A stretch of 55,936 bases of DNA from Bacteroidota bacterium. GTDB lineage: Bacteria > Bacteroidota > Bacteroidia > Palsa-965. The notes under the pieces are model-generated. The model was not told the DNA's origin. It was given only the letters and a program-made list of their open reading frames with translations, and made no database searches. A program made the position numbers and the translations under genes. Shown one piece after another: positions 25,392 to 34,206 of the stretch. Position 1 is the first letter of the stretch, and each line of letters opens with the position of its first letter. Location of the stretch: NCBI GenBank assembly GCA_013288325.1, contig JABDCB010000015.1:1-55936 (forward strand), in the 5' to 3' direction.

Positions 25392-25423
25392 TTTGTAAAA
25401 TGAAAATATTACTCCTTTCTTTG
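25392..25423 (+). promoter_or_regulatory. Promoter-like pair (TTTG-N20-TTTCTTTG)
   Basis: TTTG at 25392-25395 and TTTCTTTG at 25416-25423 are spaced 20 bases apart; the second deviates from TAnnTTTG at one position. It sits 8 bases before the ATG of paralogue 3. Confidence 0.55.
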
Positions 25424-25431
25424 CAAAATAA

Positions 25432-25980
25432 ATGAGAAAAACAGCATCAATATTTTTTCTTATTCTTTTCCTGTTCAATCTGTACGGGTCCTATTTCGTT
25501 TACAATCTGCTTTCTTACGACAACCGCAGCGAAATGAGATCCTTTACGGAAACAAGTGCTTCTTCCTCATTGACTGATATTGCCATACCTGCTGCGCTTA
25601 CGGAGACCGAGAATACTATTTTTCAGCAGACCGGCGAAGACGAAATCAGGTACGAAGGCCGGATGTATGATGTAGCACGCTCGGAGCATACACCTGACGG
25701 GCTTGTTCACTTTTATTGTGTGAATGATACCCGGGAGGAAAATCTTCGTACCTCTTATAATCAGCAGATACTTGATCAGCTTGCACCTTCCGGTAAATCC
25801 GAGACAGGCAAACCGCATAAACTTGCGCTTCTTGATTTTCTGAAAGATTACGTCCCCTTTGTAAAAGAAACTTCCTTTGCTTTTATTCCCACTGCACTGC
25901 TGCATTTCAGCAACTATGCCATCGGGTATTACCATTCTATTTCTCCCGATATTATTTCGCCCCCTCCCCGTATTTCCTGA
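25432..25980 (+). CDS. Small PPP-tail membrane protein, paralogue 3 (upstream of haem receptor)
   Basis: 182 residues with the same plan as the proteins at 23639 and 24463: a membrane segment ASIFFLILFLFNLYGSYFVY, then RSEMRSF, the core IRYEGRMYDVARSEHTPDGL with YCVNDTREENL, and C-terminus ISPPPRIS. It directly precedes the second TonB receptor on the same strand, reproducing the paralogue-receptor arrangement seen on the other side. A role in receptor function or regulation is inferred only from that repeated linkage. Confidence 0.75.
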   Translation: MRKTASIFFLILFLFNLYGSYFVYNLLSYDNRSEMRSFTETSASSSLTDIAIPAALTETENTIFQQTGEDEIRYEGRMYDVARSEHTPDGLVHFYCVNDTREENLRTSYNQQILDQLAPSGKSETGKPHKLALLDFLKDYVPFVKETSFAFIPTALLHFSNYAIGYYHSISPDIISPPPRIS

Positions 25981-26111
25981 TTCCTTTCGTTAAATCCTGA
26001 CTACACTCATCCCTGATACCGGAAGTAAGCCCTTGTGCTTGTACATCCGTCTATCGCATTGAACCCATTCTGTACTAAACAGAACCTATTTATTATTCTA
26101 AAAAAAAGAAA

Positions 26112-28436
26112 ATGAAAAAGATAATTACCACTTGTCTGGCGCTTTTCGTGTTGTTGAATATGGCGCAAGCTCAGTCCACTATAAAAGGAATCATTAAAGA
26201 CATCCAAAACAATCAACCCATTCCGGGAGCTGCGGTTTATATTCCTCATACAACTACCGGTTGTACAACCGATGCAGAAGGAATGTTTACGCTGGAATCA
26301 AAAACCAGTTTTGACTCCATCGCCGTTAAAGCGCTTGGTTATCAGAAAAAGTCTATCCCCGTAAAAGACAAAGGACGTTACCTCACCATTACACTGGAGC
26401 CCTCCAATACCTCTTTGAATGAGGTACAGGTAGTTGGGCTGGCCAGTGACCGTAAAATTATCGGCACTCCCGGTTCTGTAGATCTGATGACAATGAAAGA
26501 TCTGCAACGCAACGACGGGATATTTCTTCAAAACACCCTCAACCTGCTGCCTGGAATACAAATGGAAATGCGCAGTCAGGATCAGGGTGCACGTATTGTT
26601 ATCCGCGGTTATGGAAACAGCACCAATTTCAATGGCGTAGGTTACAAAGCATATCTGAACGGCATTCCGCTTACAGATGCCGACGGAACAACCATTATGG
26701 ATGATGTCGATTTCTCTTCGCTGGGAAGTGTGGAAGTAGTAAAAGGTCCATCATCCAGTCTCTATGGATCCGGAATAGGTGGGGTACTGAATATGACTTC
26801 TCAAAAAGCTTCTTTCGGAACAACCATTGGACAGGATTTTACAGCAGGCTCCTATGGCCTGTCACGCACCAATACATCGGTAGGTATAGGAACGGATAAA
26901 GTAAACCTCTTCATCAATTACGGACACCAGGAATACGGAGGATACCGCGTTCATGAGCATTCAGACAAAGATTATCTGACCATGAACGGAGATATTTATG
27001 CCGGAGAAAAAAGGACCGTATCTATATTCACTTCCTATTCCAATAGCTATTCTCTTCTTCCCGGAGAGCTGGACAGTGCTAATTTCAGGAATCATCCTAC
27101 CATGGCTGATCCTGCCTACCTGGCCAACAATGCCTATGTAAGAATGGAAACATCGCGCATGGGCGTGTCACAAACATACCGGTTCAACTCTTTGTTCTCC
27201 AACCAAACCAGTGTATTTACATCCAGCACGGCTATTGAACAACCAACAGCCGTAGGACTTACCGAAACAAACAAAAGCAAGCTCGGAGCCCGTACACAGT
27301 TTGTTTTTACTCCTACTATCGGAAAAATGAAAACAAAATGGATCCTGGGTGGAGAATATGAAAAGAATAACATCTTCACCGAGTCGTACGGACTTACCAA
27401 TACTATCCTGGGTCCGCTGAAAAGCGCTTTGCAGGTAAGACCCATGATGTATAACGCATTTGCCCAGGGCGAGCTGAACATCACTCCGAGCACATTGCTT
27501 ACGGCAGGTGCCAGTCTCAATGTGGTTGAATATGGAGTAAGCGATATGATTGCAGCATCTGCCACACACGTGAGCGGATCGGGCGATAAAGTATTTACTC
27601 CGTTTTTAACGCCGCGTGTTGCACTGAACCAGATCCTGAATGATAAAGTATCTGTTTATATAAGCGCCAGCGAAGGTTATTCGGCACCGGCTACCAGCCA
27701 GGTGGTAATTGCTCAAACCGGAGTGGTAAATAAAGGGCTTCAGCCGGAGATCGGAACATCCTATGAAATAGGAACAAAAGGAAGTCTTCTTTCCAGAAGA
27801 TTAAATTATCAATTGGCCCTCTTCTCCATGGATGTGACAAACAAACTTGTTTCCGAAAACTATGCTGCTTCAGGAACTACACCTGCTTATACCGCCACTG
27901 TCAATTCGGGTGATGTAAAGTATCAGGGAGCTGAATTTTCTGCATCGTATAACTATGTAAAAGATTCGGCGGCAACCATCAGTCTGGTTCGTCCTTTTGT
28001 TTCTTATACTTACAGCAATTTCTATAATGTAAGTTTCAAAAGCGACAACAATGACAACTCCCATACCATTGACTACAGCAATAAAAAAGTATCCGGAGTT
28101 GCACCCAACATGTTTAATGCAGGAATAGATCTGGAAACAAAATGGGGGTTGTATCTGAACACCACCTATCAGTATGTGGACAGAATGCCGCTTGACTTTA
28201 TCAACAAGCATTATGCAGATGCATATGGCTTATGGAATGCCAAAATCGGATTCCGTACCCATCTTGCAAAACGAATCAGTCTGAATATTTACGGAGGCGT
28301 AAACAATATTCTGAGTGCCAACTATTCGTCTCTGTTGTTCCTGAACTGGAACCCCGCAACGGATCCGGCATCATTCCTTCCAATGGCTAAAATCAATTAC
28401 TATGGAGGTGTTTCACTGAAATTCATGCTGAAATAA
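26112..28436 (+). CDS. TonB-dependent receptor, probably for haem
   Basis: 774 residues. A signal peptide ends AQAQ. A carboxypeptidase-like domain follows (STIKGIIKDIQNNQPIPGAA), then a plug (LNLLPGIQMEMRSQDQGARI, VRG-type IRGYGNSTNF, GSVEVVKGPSSSLYGSGIGG) and a beta-barrel ending GGVSLKFMLK. The genes immediately downstream encode a haem-type ABC importer, so haem or a haem-like iron source is the best guess. A terminator-like hairpin separates it from the importer genes, allowing more receptor than importer to be made. Confidence 0.9.
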   Translation: MKKIITTCLALFVLLNMAQAQSTIKGIIKDIQNNQPIPGAAVYIPHTTTGCTTDAEGMFTLESKTSFDSIAVKALGYQKKSIPVKDKGRYLTITLEPSNTSLNEVQVVGLASDRKIIGTPGSVDLMTMKDLQRNDGIFLQNTLNLLPGIQMEMRSQDQGARIVIRGYGNSTNFNGVGYKAYLNGIPLTDADGTTIMDDVDFSSLGSVEVVKGPSSSLYGSGIGGVLNMTSQKASFGTTIGQDFTAGSYGLSRTNTSVGIGTDKVNLFINYGHQEYGGYRVHEHSDKDYLTMNGDIYAGEKRTVSIFTSYSNSYSLLPGELDSANFRNHPTMADPAYLANNAYVRMETSRMGVSQTYRFNSLFSNQTSVFTSSTAIEQPTAVGLTETNKSKLGARTQFVFTPTIGKMKTKWILGGEYEKNNIFTESYGLTNTILGPLKSALQVRPMMYNAFAQGELNITPSTLLTAGASLNVVEYGVSDMIAASATHVSGSGDKVFTPFLTPRVALNQILNDKVSVYISASEGYSAPATSQVVIAQTGVVNKGLQPEIGTSYEIGTKGSLLSRRLNYQLALFSMDVTNKLVSENYAASGTTPAYTATVNSGDVKYQGAEFSASYNYVKDSAATISLVRPFVSYTYSNFYNVSFKSDNNDNSHTIDYSNKKVSGVAPNMFNAGIDLETKWGLYLNTTYQYVDRMPLDFINKHYADAYGLWNAKIGFRTHLAKRISLNIYGGVNNILSANYSSLLFLNWNPATDPASFLPMAKINYYGGVSLKFMLK

Positions 28437-28442
28437 GATTAG

Positions 28443-28471
28443 AAGCCGGAGCTCTTGCTCCGGCTTTTTTT
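28443..28471 (+). terminator. Terminator/attenuator between receptor and hmuT
   Basis: A 10-bp perfect stem AAGCCGGAGC/GCTCCGGCTT with a TCTT loop and T-tract begins 7 bases after the receptor stop. The importer genes follow 25 bases later with no obvious promoter, so read-through is expected. Confidence 0.88.
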
Positions 28472-28495
28472 ATAGGATCCTAAACACAACATACA

Positions 28496-29386
28496 ATGAA
28501 AAATAAATTAATATTCCTGACCTGTTTTATTTCCCTGTTCATCCTTTTCTCCTCCTGTGGAAGATTCGGAAACAAAGAAGATGAAAACCGTACTGAAAAA
28601 GATCGCATTGTATGCGTATCCAAACAGCTTACCGAACTTATTTATGCATTGGGGGCAGGCAATAAAATTGTAGCCGTGGATTTGTCCAGCACCTATCCCG
28701 ATGCCGTAAAAAAACTCCCCACCGTAGGTTATCACCGTATGCTGAGTGCCGAAGGAATTATAGCGATGAAACCCACTGTTGTTTTCTATAATGGAGGAAC
28801 CGATGCATCTATCGGGCCTGCCACCGTTTTACCTCAGCTGGAAAAAGTAGGTATTCCCGTTAAAGAATGGAGCGGCACAGACAACATAGAAGATACCAAG
28901 AAACTGATCCATGAACTGGGCATATACCTGCATGCCGAAACCAAAGCCGATTCACTTTGCAACAAGCTGGATGCCGATATGAAGCTGGTTGCCGAAAAAC
29001 GGAAGCAATACACCGATACCCCACGAGTGATGATTATCCATTTTGGGCGCGCTTCCAATATTTATTTCCCTTTCGGTCATAAAGGAGCCGGCAACGCCAT
29101 GATTGAATGGGCCGGTGGGATAAATGCTGTTGATACCGCTTCTAAATTCAGAACATTGAGTCCCGAAATCCTTGTTCAATGTCAGCCACAGGTTATCCTT
29201 GCCACCGAGTTCGGATTTGATCGCCTGGGAGGTGTTGACAAATTCAAAGAGCTACCCGGCATTGCCCTTACCCCTGCCGCCAAAGACAACAGGATTTACA
29301 GAACAGAAGAACATGACTTGTTGTATTTCGGTCCCCGAACTGGCGAAAACATTTTGAAGCTGATGGATCTTATTCACAAAAAATAA
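28496..29386 (+). CDS. hmuT: Haem ABC importer substrate-binding lipoprotein
   Basis: 296 residues with lipobox LFSSC. The body RIVCVSKQLTELIYALGAGNKIVAVD, then STYPDAVKKLPTVGYHRMLS and AEGIIAMKPTVV follow the HmuT/BtuF-type periplasmic binding fold. The STYP...LP.VGY.R.LSAEGI wording is characteristic of haem-binding HmuT. It captures ligand passed by the TonB receptor and delivers it to the permease at 29388, whose gene starts one base after this stop. Confidence 0.85.
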   Translation: MKNKLIFLTCFISLFILFSSCGRFGNKEDENRTEKDRIVCVSKQLTELIYALGAGNKIVAVDLSSTYPDAVKKLPTVGYHRMLSAEGIIAMKPTVVFYNGGTDASIGPATVLPQLEKVGIPVKEWSGTDNIEDTKKLIHELGIYLHAETKADSLCNKLDADMKLVAEKRKQYTDTPRVMIIHFGRASNIYFPFGHKGAGNAMIEWAGGINAVDTASKFRTLSPEILVQCQPQVILATEFGFDRLGGVDKFKELPGIALTPAAKDNRIYRTEEHDLLYFGPRTGENILKLMDLIHKK

Positions 29387-29387
29387 T

Positions 29388-30458
29388 ATGCAACCATCCC
29401 GGCTTTCTTTTGGTTTGATATATGGCATCCTGGCCATTGGACTGGTGTTTTCCATATTTCTCTCCATAGGCTGCGGCGCCGTAAGTATAACCTACCGGGA
29501 AATCTTTATTTCTTTTTCCCGCCTGATCGGTTTTCATCCTGCACAAGCAATTGATCCTATACACGAAGGGTTGTTTATGCAAATCCGGCTTCCCAGGGTG
29601 TTGTTATGCGTCTTGGTAGGAGCTTCGCTTTCGGTATCCGGTGCACTGATGCAAGCCTTATTCAGAAATCCGATTGTGGAGCCCGGTCTTATCGGTACTT
29701 CTTCAGGGTCGGCTTTTGGAGCGGCATTAGTATTTGTTATCGGAAAAAGTTATTTCGTATCACTGAGTCCTGTCCTCGGAACACTTATTTTGCCTCTTTC
29801 CGCTTTTATATTCGGATTGCTGGCCACCTGGATTGTATATAAACTCTCATCCGTTGTAGGTAAAGTAAATGTGGCAACGATGATCCTGGTAGGAATTGCC
29901 ATCAATGCGATTGCTGCCGGAGGAACGGGATTTCTGTCTTATATAGCCCGCGATCCTCAGGCACGCTCCATCACCTTCTGGAACCTGGGAACTGTTTCGG
30001 GAGCCGACTGGCCATCGGTATTGCTGGTATGCTGTTCAAGCGTATTGGCTGCACTAACAGCGTTGCGCTATTCCAAATCGTTGAATGCATTACTGCTTGG
30101 TGAAGAAGAAGCCGCTTATCTGGGTATCAATACCGAACAGCTTAAAATAAGAATCATACTCATCAATACATTACTGGTAGCTATTGCCACATCAGTGGTT
30201 GGAGTCATTGGTTTTGTGGGACTTATTGTTCCGCATCTGCTACGGATGTTTCGCAGTGCCGATAACCGGTTTCTTATTATCGGCTCCGCCTTTTTAGGAG
30301 CTATTGTACTGAATGCTGCGGATATGCTTAGCCGGATCCTGCTTGCCCCGGCCGAACTACCTATAGGAATTGTAACGGCTGTTGTAGGAGCCCCTGTTTT
30401 CCTCTGGCTACTGACACGACAGGGAGGCCCCGGAAAGAAAGGAGGGTTCTATGCTTGA
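29388..30458 (+). CDS. hmuU: Haem ABC importer permease (FecCD family)
   Basis: 356 residues, very hydrophobic with about ten helices. FecCD motifs include QIRLPRVLLCVLVGASLSVS, GALMQALFRNPIVEPGLIGT, NLGTVSGADW, and GFVGLIVPHLLRMF for ATPase contact. It overlaps the ATPase gene by 8 bases. It forms the inner-membrane channel of the importer. Confidence 0.92.
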   Translation: MQPSRLSFGLIYGILAIGLVFSIFLSIGCGAVSITYREIFISFSRLIGFHPAQAIDPIHEGLFMQIRLPRVLLCVLVGASLSVSGALMQALFRNPIVEPGLIGTSSGSAFGAALVFVIGKSYFVSLSPVLGTLILPLSAFIFGLLATWIVYKLSSVVGKVNVATMILVGIAINAIAAGGTGFLSYIARDPQARSITFWNLGTVSGADWPSVLLVCCSSVLAALTALRYSKSLNALLLGEEEAAYLGINTEQLKIRIILINTLLVAIATSVVGVIGFVGLIVPHLLRMFRSADNRFLIIGSAFLGAIVLNAADMLSRILLAPAELPIGIVTAVVGAPVFLWLLTRQGGPGKKGGFYA

Positions 30459-31230
30459 AGTTAAAAATGCAGGATATCAGATTGGCGAAAAAGTGATTCT
30501 GGATGGAATCACCACCTCTTTTGAACCGGGCAAACTATCGGTCATCATAGGTCCTAATGGATCGGGCAAATCTACCTTATTGAAGATTATAAGTCATGAA
30601 ATAACCCGTTATACCGGAGCCGTTTTTTATGACCATACCTTATTGAAGAATCTCAATCTGGCTGGTCTTGCAAAAAAAAGAGCAGTACTCTCGCAGCATT
30701 CAGAGCTTTCGTTTCCGCTGATGGTAGAAGAAGTGGTAATGATGGGACGGTATCCTCATTTCAATTTCAAACCTGCTGCGGTTGACTTATCAATCGTCAA
30801 TGAGGTTTTGAATAAAATGGAAATTGCACATTTAAGACATCGGAACTACTTAACACTTTCGGGAGGAGAAAAGCAAAAAACACATTATGCCCGGGTTCTT
30901 GCACAGATATGGAACGTACCGGATAAAGAAACCCGCTATTTATTCCTTGATGAGCCTATTGCCTTTATGGACCTCAACTACCAGCATGAATTCTTACGCA
31001 TTGCACGTTCCATGGCAGATGCCAATACGCTGGTGATTGCAGTGCTTCATGACCTGAACCTGGCTTTGCAGTATGCCGATCGGGTATTTGCTATCAATAA
31101 AGGAAAGCTTATTGCAGAAGACCTGCCTCAAAAAGTAATTACCCCTGATCTGATCCGGGAAATGTATGGTATTGCCAGTCGCATGATTCATGATAATCAA
31201 TTGAATTTTCCATTACTCATTGCTGAGTAA
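30451..31230 (+). CDS. hmuV: Haem ABC importer ATPase
   Basis: 259 residues with Walker A GPNGSGKST, signature LSGGEKQK, Walker B YLFLDEPIAFMD and switch HDLNLAL. The stretch VLSQHSELSFPLMVEEVVMM with GRYPHF is close to HmuV haem ATPases. It is the last gene of the importer and powers transport with the preceding permease. Confidence 0.92.
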   Translation: MLEVKNAGYQIGEKVILDGITTSFEPGKLSVIIGPNGSGKSTLLKIISHEITRYTGAVFYDHTLLKNLNLAGLAKKRAVLSQHSELSFPLMVEEVVMMGRYPHFNFKPAAVDLSIVNEVLNKMEIAHLRHRNYLTLSGGEKQKTHYARVLAQIWNVPDKETRYLFLDEPIAFMDLNYQHEFLRIARSMADANTLVIAVLHDLNLALQYADRVFAINKGKLIAEDLPQKVITPDLIREMYGIASRMIHDNQLNFPLLIAE

Positions 31231-31386
31231 AAGACAATAAAAAAGGATGCATGCCTGCCTGCCGGTTCTGTCGGGTCCTCCTTCTCATTGGGGCCTGGAT
31301 CTGACAGCAGGAAATCTGCAGGGGGCATGACATCCGCCATTATTCTTTTTCCGGCACAGGTTTTTCGTGAACCTTGGCCGTTTTTG

Positions 31387-31418
31387 ACCTCCTGCTGTGT
31401 GTGGCAGGAGGTTTTTTC
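31387..31418 (+). terminator. Rho-independent terminator downstream of the haem importer
   Basis: A 9-bp stem ACCTCCTGC/GCAGGAGGT with an 8-base TG-rich loop and six Ts. It lies 157 bases after hmuV and 41 bases before the next gene. Confidence 0.85.
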
Positions 31419-31459
31419 ATTCTAATGTAATATGTCTGAAATTGCTTTAATTTTACGGT

Positions 31460-32179
31460 ATGAAAAAACCGCTCTACTCCATAGCCCTGTTTCTGGCAGC
31501 ATGCTCTTTTGCCACCCAGGTCTCCGCTCAGGATCCTCAGCAAACATCCCGTTTCAGGGCCGGTTTAACATTTGGCCCGGTAGCATCTGATATTGCAGGG
31601 ATGGATACCCGCGACAGGGATAATGACTTTAACAAACTGGGTCTTAGTTTCGGCGCTCTGGTCAATACCCGGATTAATGAAAAGAATGTCTTTCAGCTGG
31701 AAATTAATTATATCATGAAAGGTTCCTCCCAGCAGCCCGATTCGGCCAATAACGGCTATTATAAGCTGGGGCTGCAATACCTGGAAATCCCGATTATGAT
31801 TCGCCACACACTGAGAATGAATATCCGAAGGAAACCGGTTGACAAGCTGGAGATAGAATACGGAGCGGCTTTTGGCCGTCTTATAGGATCTAATTTTACA
31901 GGCGAGGATAATTATCAGCAACAGATAGCCCCCAACTCCTTAAACAATACCGACGTAAGTATATTTGCCGGCCTCAACTTCAATTTAACCCCCAATATTT
32001 ACTTTACCTTCCGCTACAGCAATTCTGTTATTCCTGTAGTAAAAAGAAATGCCATCAATCCGGCTTTTATCCGTTATGAATTTAATGACGGAAATAACCT
32101 GGTAGCTCTTTTTGCTGTGCATTATGTTTTTGGAAAAGACAGGCCTATTAAAGCTTCAGCCCAACCTACAGATCAGTAG
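31460..32179 (+). CDS. Outer-membrane beta-barrel (porin-family) protein
   Basis: 239 residues. A signal peptide ends QVSAQ. Alternating hydrophobic/aromatic strands follow (FRAGLTFGPVASDI, FQLEINYIMKGSS, GLQYLEIPIMIRH, IYFTFRYSNSV) with an LFAVHYVFGKD C-terminal strand region. This fits the small Bacteroidota outer-membrane beta-barrel family (PorT-like fold). No function is specified. It is separated from hmuV by a terminator. Confidence 0.82.
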   Translation: MKKPLYSIALFLAACSFATQVSAQDPQQTSRFRAGLTFGPVASDIAGMDTRDRDNDFNKLGLSFGALVNTRINEKNVFQLEINYIMKGSSQQPDSANNGYYKLGLQYLEIPIMIRHTLRMNIRRKPVDKLEIEYGAAFGRLIGSNFTGEDNYQQQIAPNSLNNTDVSIFAGLNFNLTPNIYFTFRYSNSVIPVVKRNAINPAFIRYEFNDGNNLVALFAVHYVFGKDRPIKASAQPTDQ

Positions 32180-32186
32180 TTTATCT

Positions 32187-33095
32187 TTATAGATATCCCG
32201 GCAGCTGATCCTTGGGTTCCTCATCTTTGATCACCTCCTGTTTCCGCATCCGGTAGGCAACAAACAGGAGCCCCCCTGTTAGTACGATGCTTATACCCGT
32301 AGCGAGCCAATTAGTTCCTGAATCGGCTGGGGTATCAGGTGGAGTCTGCACCACTTTATGTTCTATCAGATAAAACATAATGACTCCGTACGCATTATTG
32401 GCAAAGTGAGCCAGCATGGAAACATACAACGATCCGCTCCAGGCATAGAGATATCCCAACGCAAGCCCCAGAGCCATTCGGGGAAGGAAGCCATAAAACT
32501 CCATATGAAATGCGCTGAAAAGGATAGCTGTAAACCAGATAGCTGCATGATAATTGGGGAACCATTCACGACATACATTCTGAATCAATCCCCTGAAAAA
32601 TATCTCTTCCGAAACAGCTGCCATAAATGCAATCGTAAACAGGTTGAGCAGCAGATCGCCTATATTACCTGCTTTTAGCATGGCATCAATTTGTTTGGAG
32701 GCATTATCCTCACTCCTGCGCATCCAGGCTTCCACTCCCGACCAGGAGGAGGGCAAAGTAAGATGACGGTTCCATTCTTCCATAGCTCCGATAAACGGAA
32801 GTGCCACCAGGATTAATACGCAAGCCAGCAGGTAATAAGCCGGTTTACCTGTTGTACCCAGACCAAGATATTTATAACGGGAAGGGCTGAGGAAATAAAC
32901 AATGAGAACAGCAGGCAGAATAAAGGTGATAATGACTCCTATTACCTGACTGATCTTATCAAGCAATAATACCTGAGGATCTGTAAGATCCTGGGTAATC
33001 TCCATAAAACTTCCGGCCACGGTAAAGGCCCCGTTAAACAAAAGGATAAGCAAAACTGCCGTCAAACGGCCGATGGCTTTAGGTTCCCGGTTCAT
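32187..33095 (-). CDS. CPBP intramembrane metalloprotease
   Basis: About 302 residues from ATG 33095; an in-frame TTG at 33134 would add 13. It is a polytopic membrane protein with SEEIFFRG (the EExxxR motif), FSAFHMEFYGFLPR (FxxxH) and LAHFANN (HxxxN), the three metal or catalytic motifs of the CAAX/CPBP (Abi) protease family. It is convergent with the beta-barrel gene and divergent from dusB. Substrates of bacterial CPBP proteins are mostly unknown. Confidence 0.92.
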   Translation of the reverse strand: MNREPKAIGRLTAVLLILLFNGAFTVAGSFMEITQDLTDPQVLLLDKISQVIGVIITFILPAVLIVYFLSPSRYKYLGLGTTGKPAYYLLACVLILVALPFIGAMEEWNRHLTLPSSWSGVEAWMRRSEDNASKQIDAMLKAGNIGDLLLNLFTIAFMAAVSEEIFFRGLIQNVCREWFPNYHAAIWFTAILFSAFHMEFYGFLPRMALGLALGYLYAWSGSLYVSMLAHFANNAYGVIMFYLIEHKVVQTPPDTPADSGTNWLATGISIVLTGGLLFVAYRMRKQEVIKDEEPKDQLPGYL

Positions 33096-33153
33096 ATTCA
33101 ATGAATTCTCCTGATTTTTTGGTACTTTTGCCAAAGATAATCATTCAATAGCC

Positions 33154-34149
33154 CTGGTTAAAATCGGACATATAGAATTGGGAGAATTTCCTCTCCTGCT
33201 TGCACCCATGGAGGATGTGAGTGATCCTCCATTCCGGTATGTGTGCAAACAATATGGGGCCGATATGATGTATACGGAATTTATCTCTTCCGAAGGACTC
33301 ATCCGGGATGCCGCCAAAAGCGTAAAAAAGCTTGATATTTTTGAATACGAAAGACCGATCGGAATCCAACTTTTCGGGAGCGATATAGACTCCATGCGGG
33401 AAGCCGGAAGAATTGCCGACAATGCCGGCCCTGATTTGATTGATATCAACTATGGCTGCCCGGTCAAAAATGTAGCTTGTAAAGGTGCCGGAGCTGCACT
33501 ATTACAAGACATCCCCAAAATGGTGAGCATGACCTCGGAGATTGTCAAAATCGCCAACCGCCCTGTTACAGTAAAGACCCGTTTGGGATGGGATGATAAA
33601 ACCCGGAATGTGGTTGAAGTAGCGGAACGGCTGCAAGACATAGGTATCAAAGCGTTGAGCATACATGGACGTACCCGATCGCAAATGTATAAGGGAGAAG
33701 CCGACTGGACCCTGATCGGGGAAATCAAAAACAACCCCCGTATCAACATCCCTATCTTCGGTAATGGTGATGTAAGCAGCCCCGAAAAAGCCAAATTGAT
33801 GAAAGAGCGTTATGGCGTGGATGGAATCATGATTGGCCGCGCCAGTATCGGTTATCCATGGATATTCAAAGAGATTAAGCATTTTATGAAAACAGGGACA
33901 CATTTGCCGGTGCCCCTTATAACCGACCGGGTAAAGGTGGCACTTATCCACCTCAACAAATCCATAGCCTGGAAAGGCCCCCGTCAGGGTATCATTGAAA
34001 TGAGGACCCATTACACAAACTATTTCAGAGGCATTCCTAATTTCAAAGAACACCGCCTCAAGCTGGTTACTACCGACTCTTATTCTGAACTACTTGAGTT
34101 GCTTGAATCCATTCCAACCCTCTATTCCGAAACCCAGGTTTCGCAATAA
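33154..34149 (+). CDS. dusB: tRNA-dihydrouridine synthase
   Basis: FMN-dependent reduction of uridine to dihydrouridine in tRNA. Family motifs are LLLAPMEDVSDPPFRYVCKQ, INYGCPVKNVACKGAGAALL (catalytic Cys in GCP), SIHGRTRSQMYKGEADW, IFGNGDVSS and DGIMIGRASIGYPWIF. The frame has no ATG near the expected N-terminus. Homologues begin M-V-K-I-G-x-I-x-L-G, and CTG 33154 sits exactly where that Met belongs (CTG-GTT-AAA-ATC-GGA). The next usual start is TTG 33178, which would remove eight conserved residues. I chose 33154 for this reason. The frame is open back to 33115. Confidence 0.92.
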   Translation: MVKIGHIELGEFPLLLAPMEDVSDPPFRYVCKQYGADMMYTEFISSEGLIRDAAKSVKKLDIFEYERPIGIQLFGSDIDSMREAGRIADNAGPDLIDINYGCPVKNVACKGAGAALLQDIPKMVSMTSEIVKIANRPVTVKTRLGWDDKTRNVVEVAERLQDIGIKALSIHGRTRSQMYKGEADWTLIGEIKNNPRINIPIFGNGDVSSPEKAKLMKERYGVDGIMIGRASIGYPWIFKEIKHFMKTGTHLPVPLITDRVKVALIHLNKSIAWKGPRQGIIEMRTHYTNYFRGIPNFKEHRLKLVTTDSYSELLELLESIPTLYSETQVSQ

Positions 34150-34206
34150 TTTTGGCTTGCCTGTAGTAAAGCATTTGACTATTTTGCCTGTCTATTCATA
34201 TAACCC

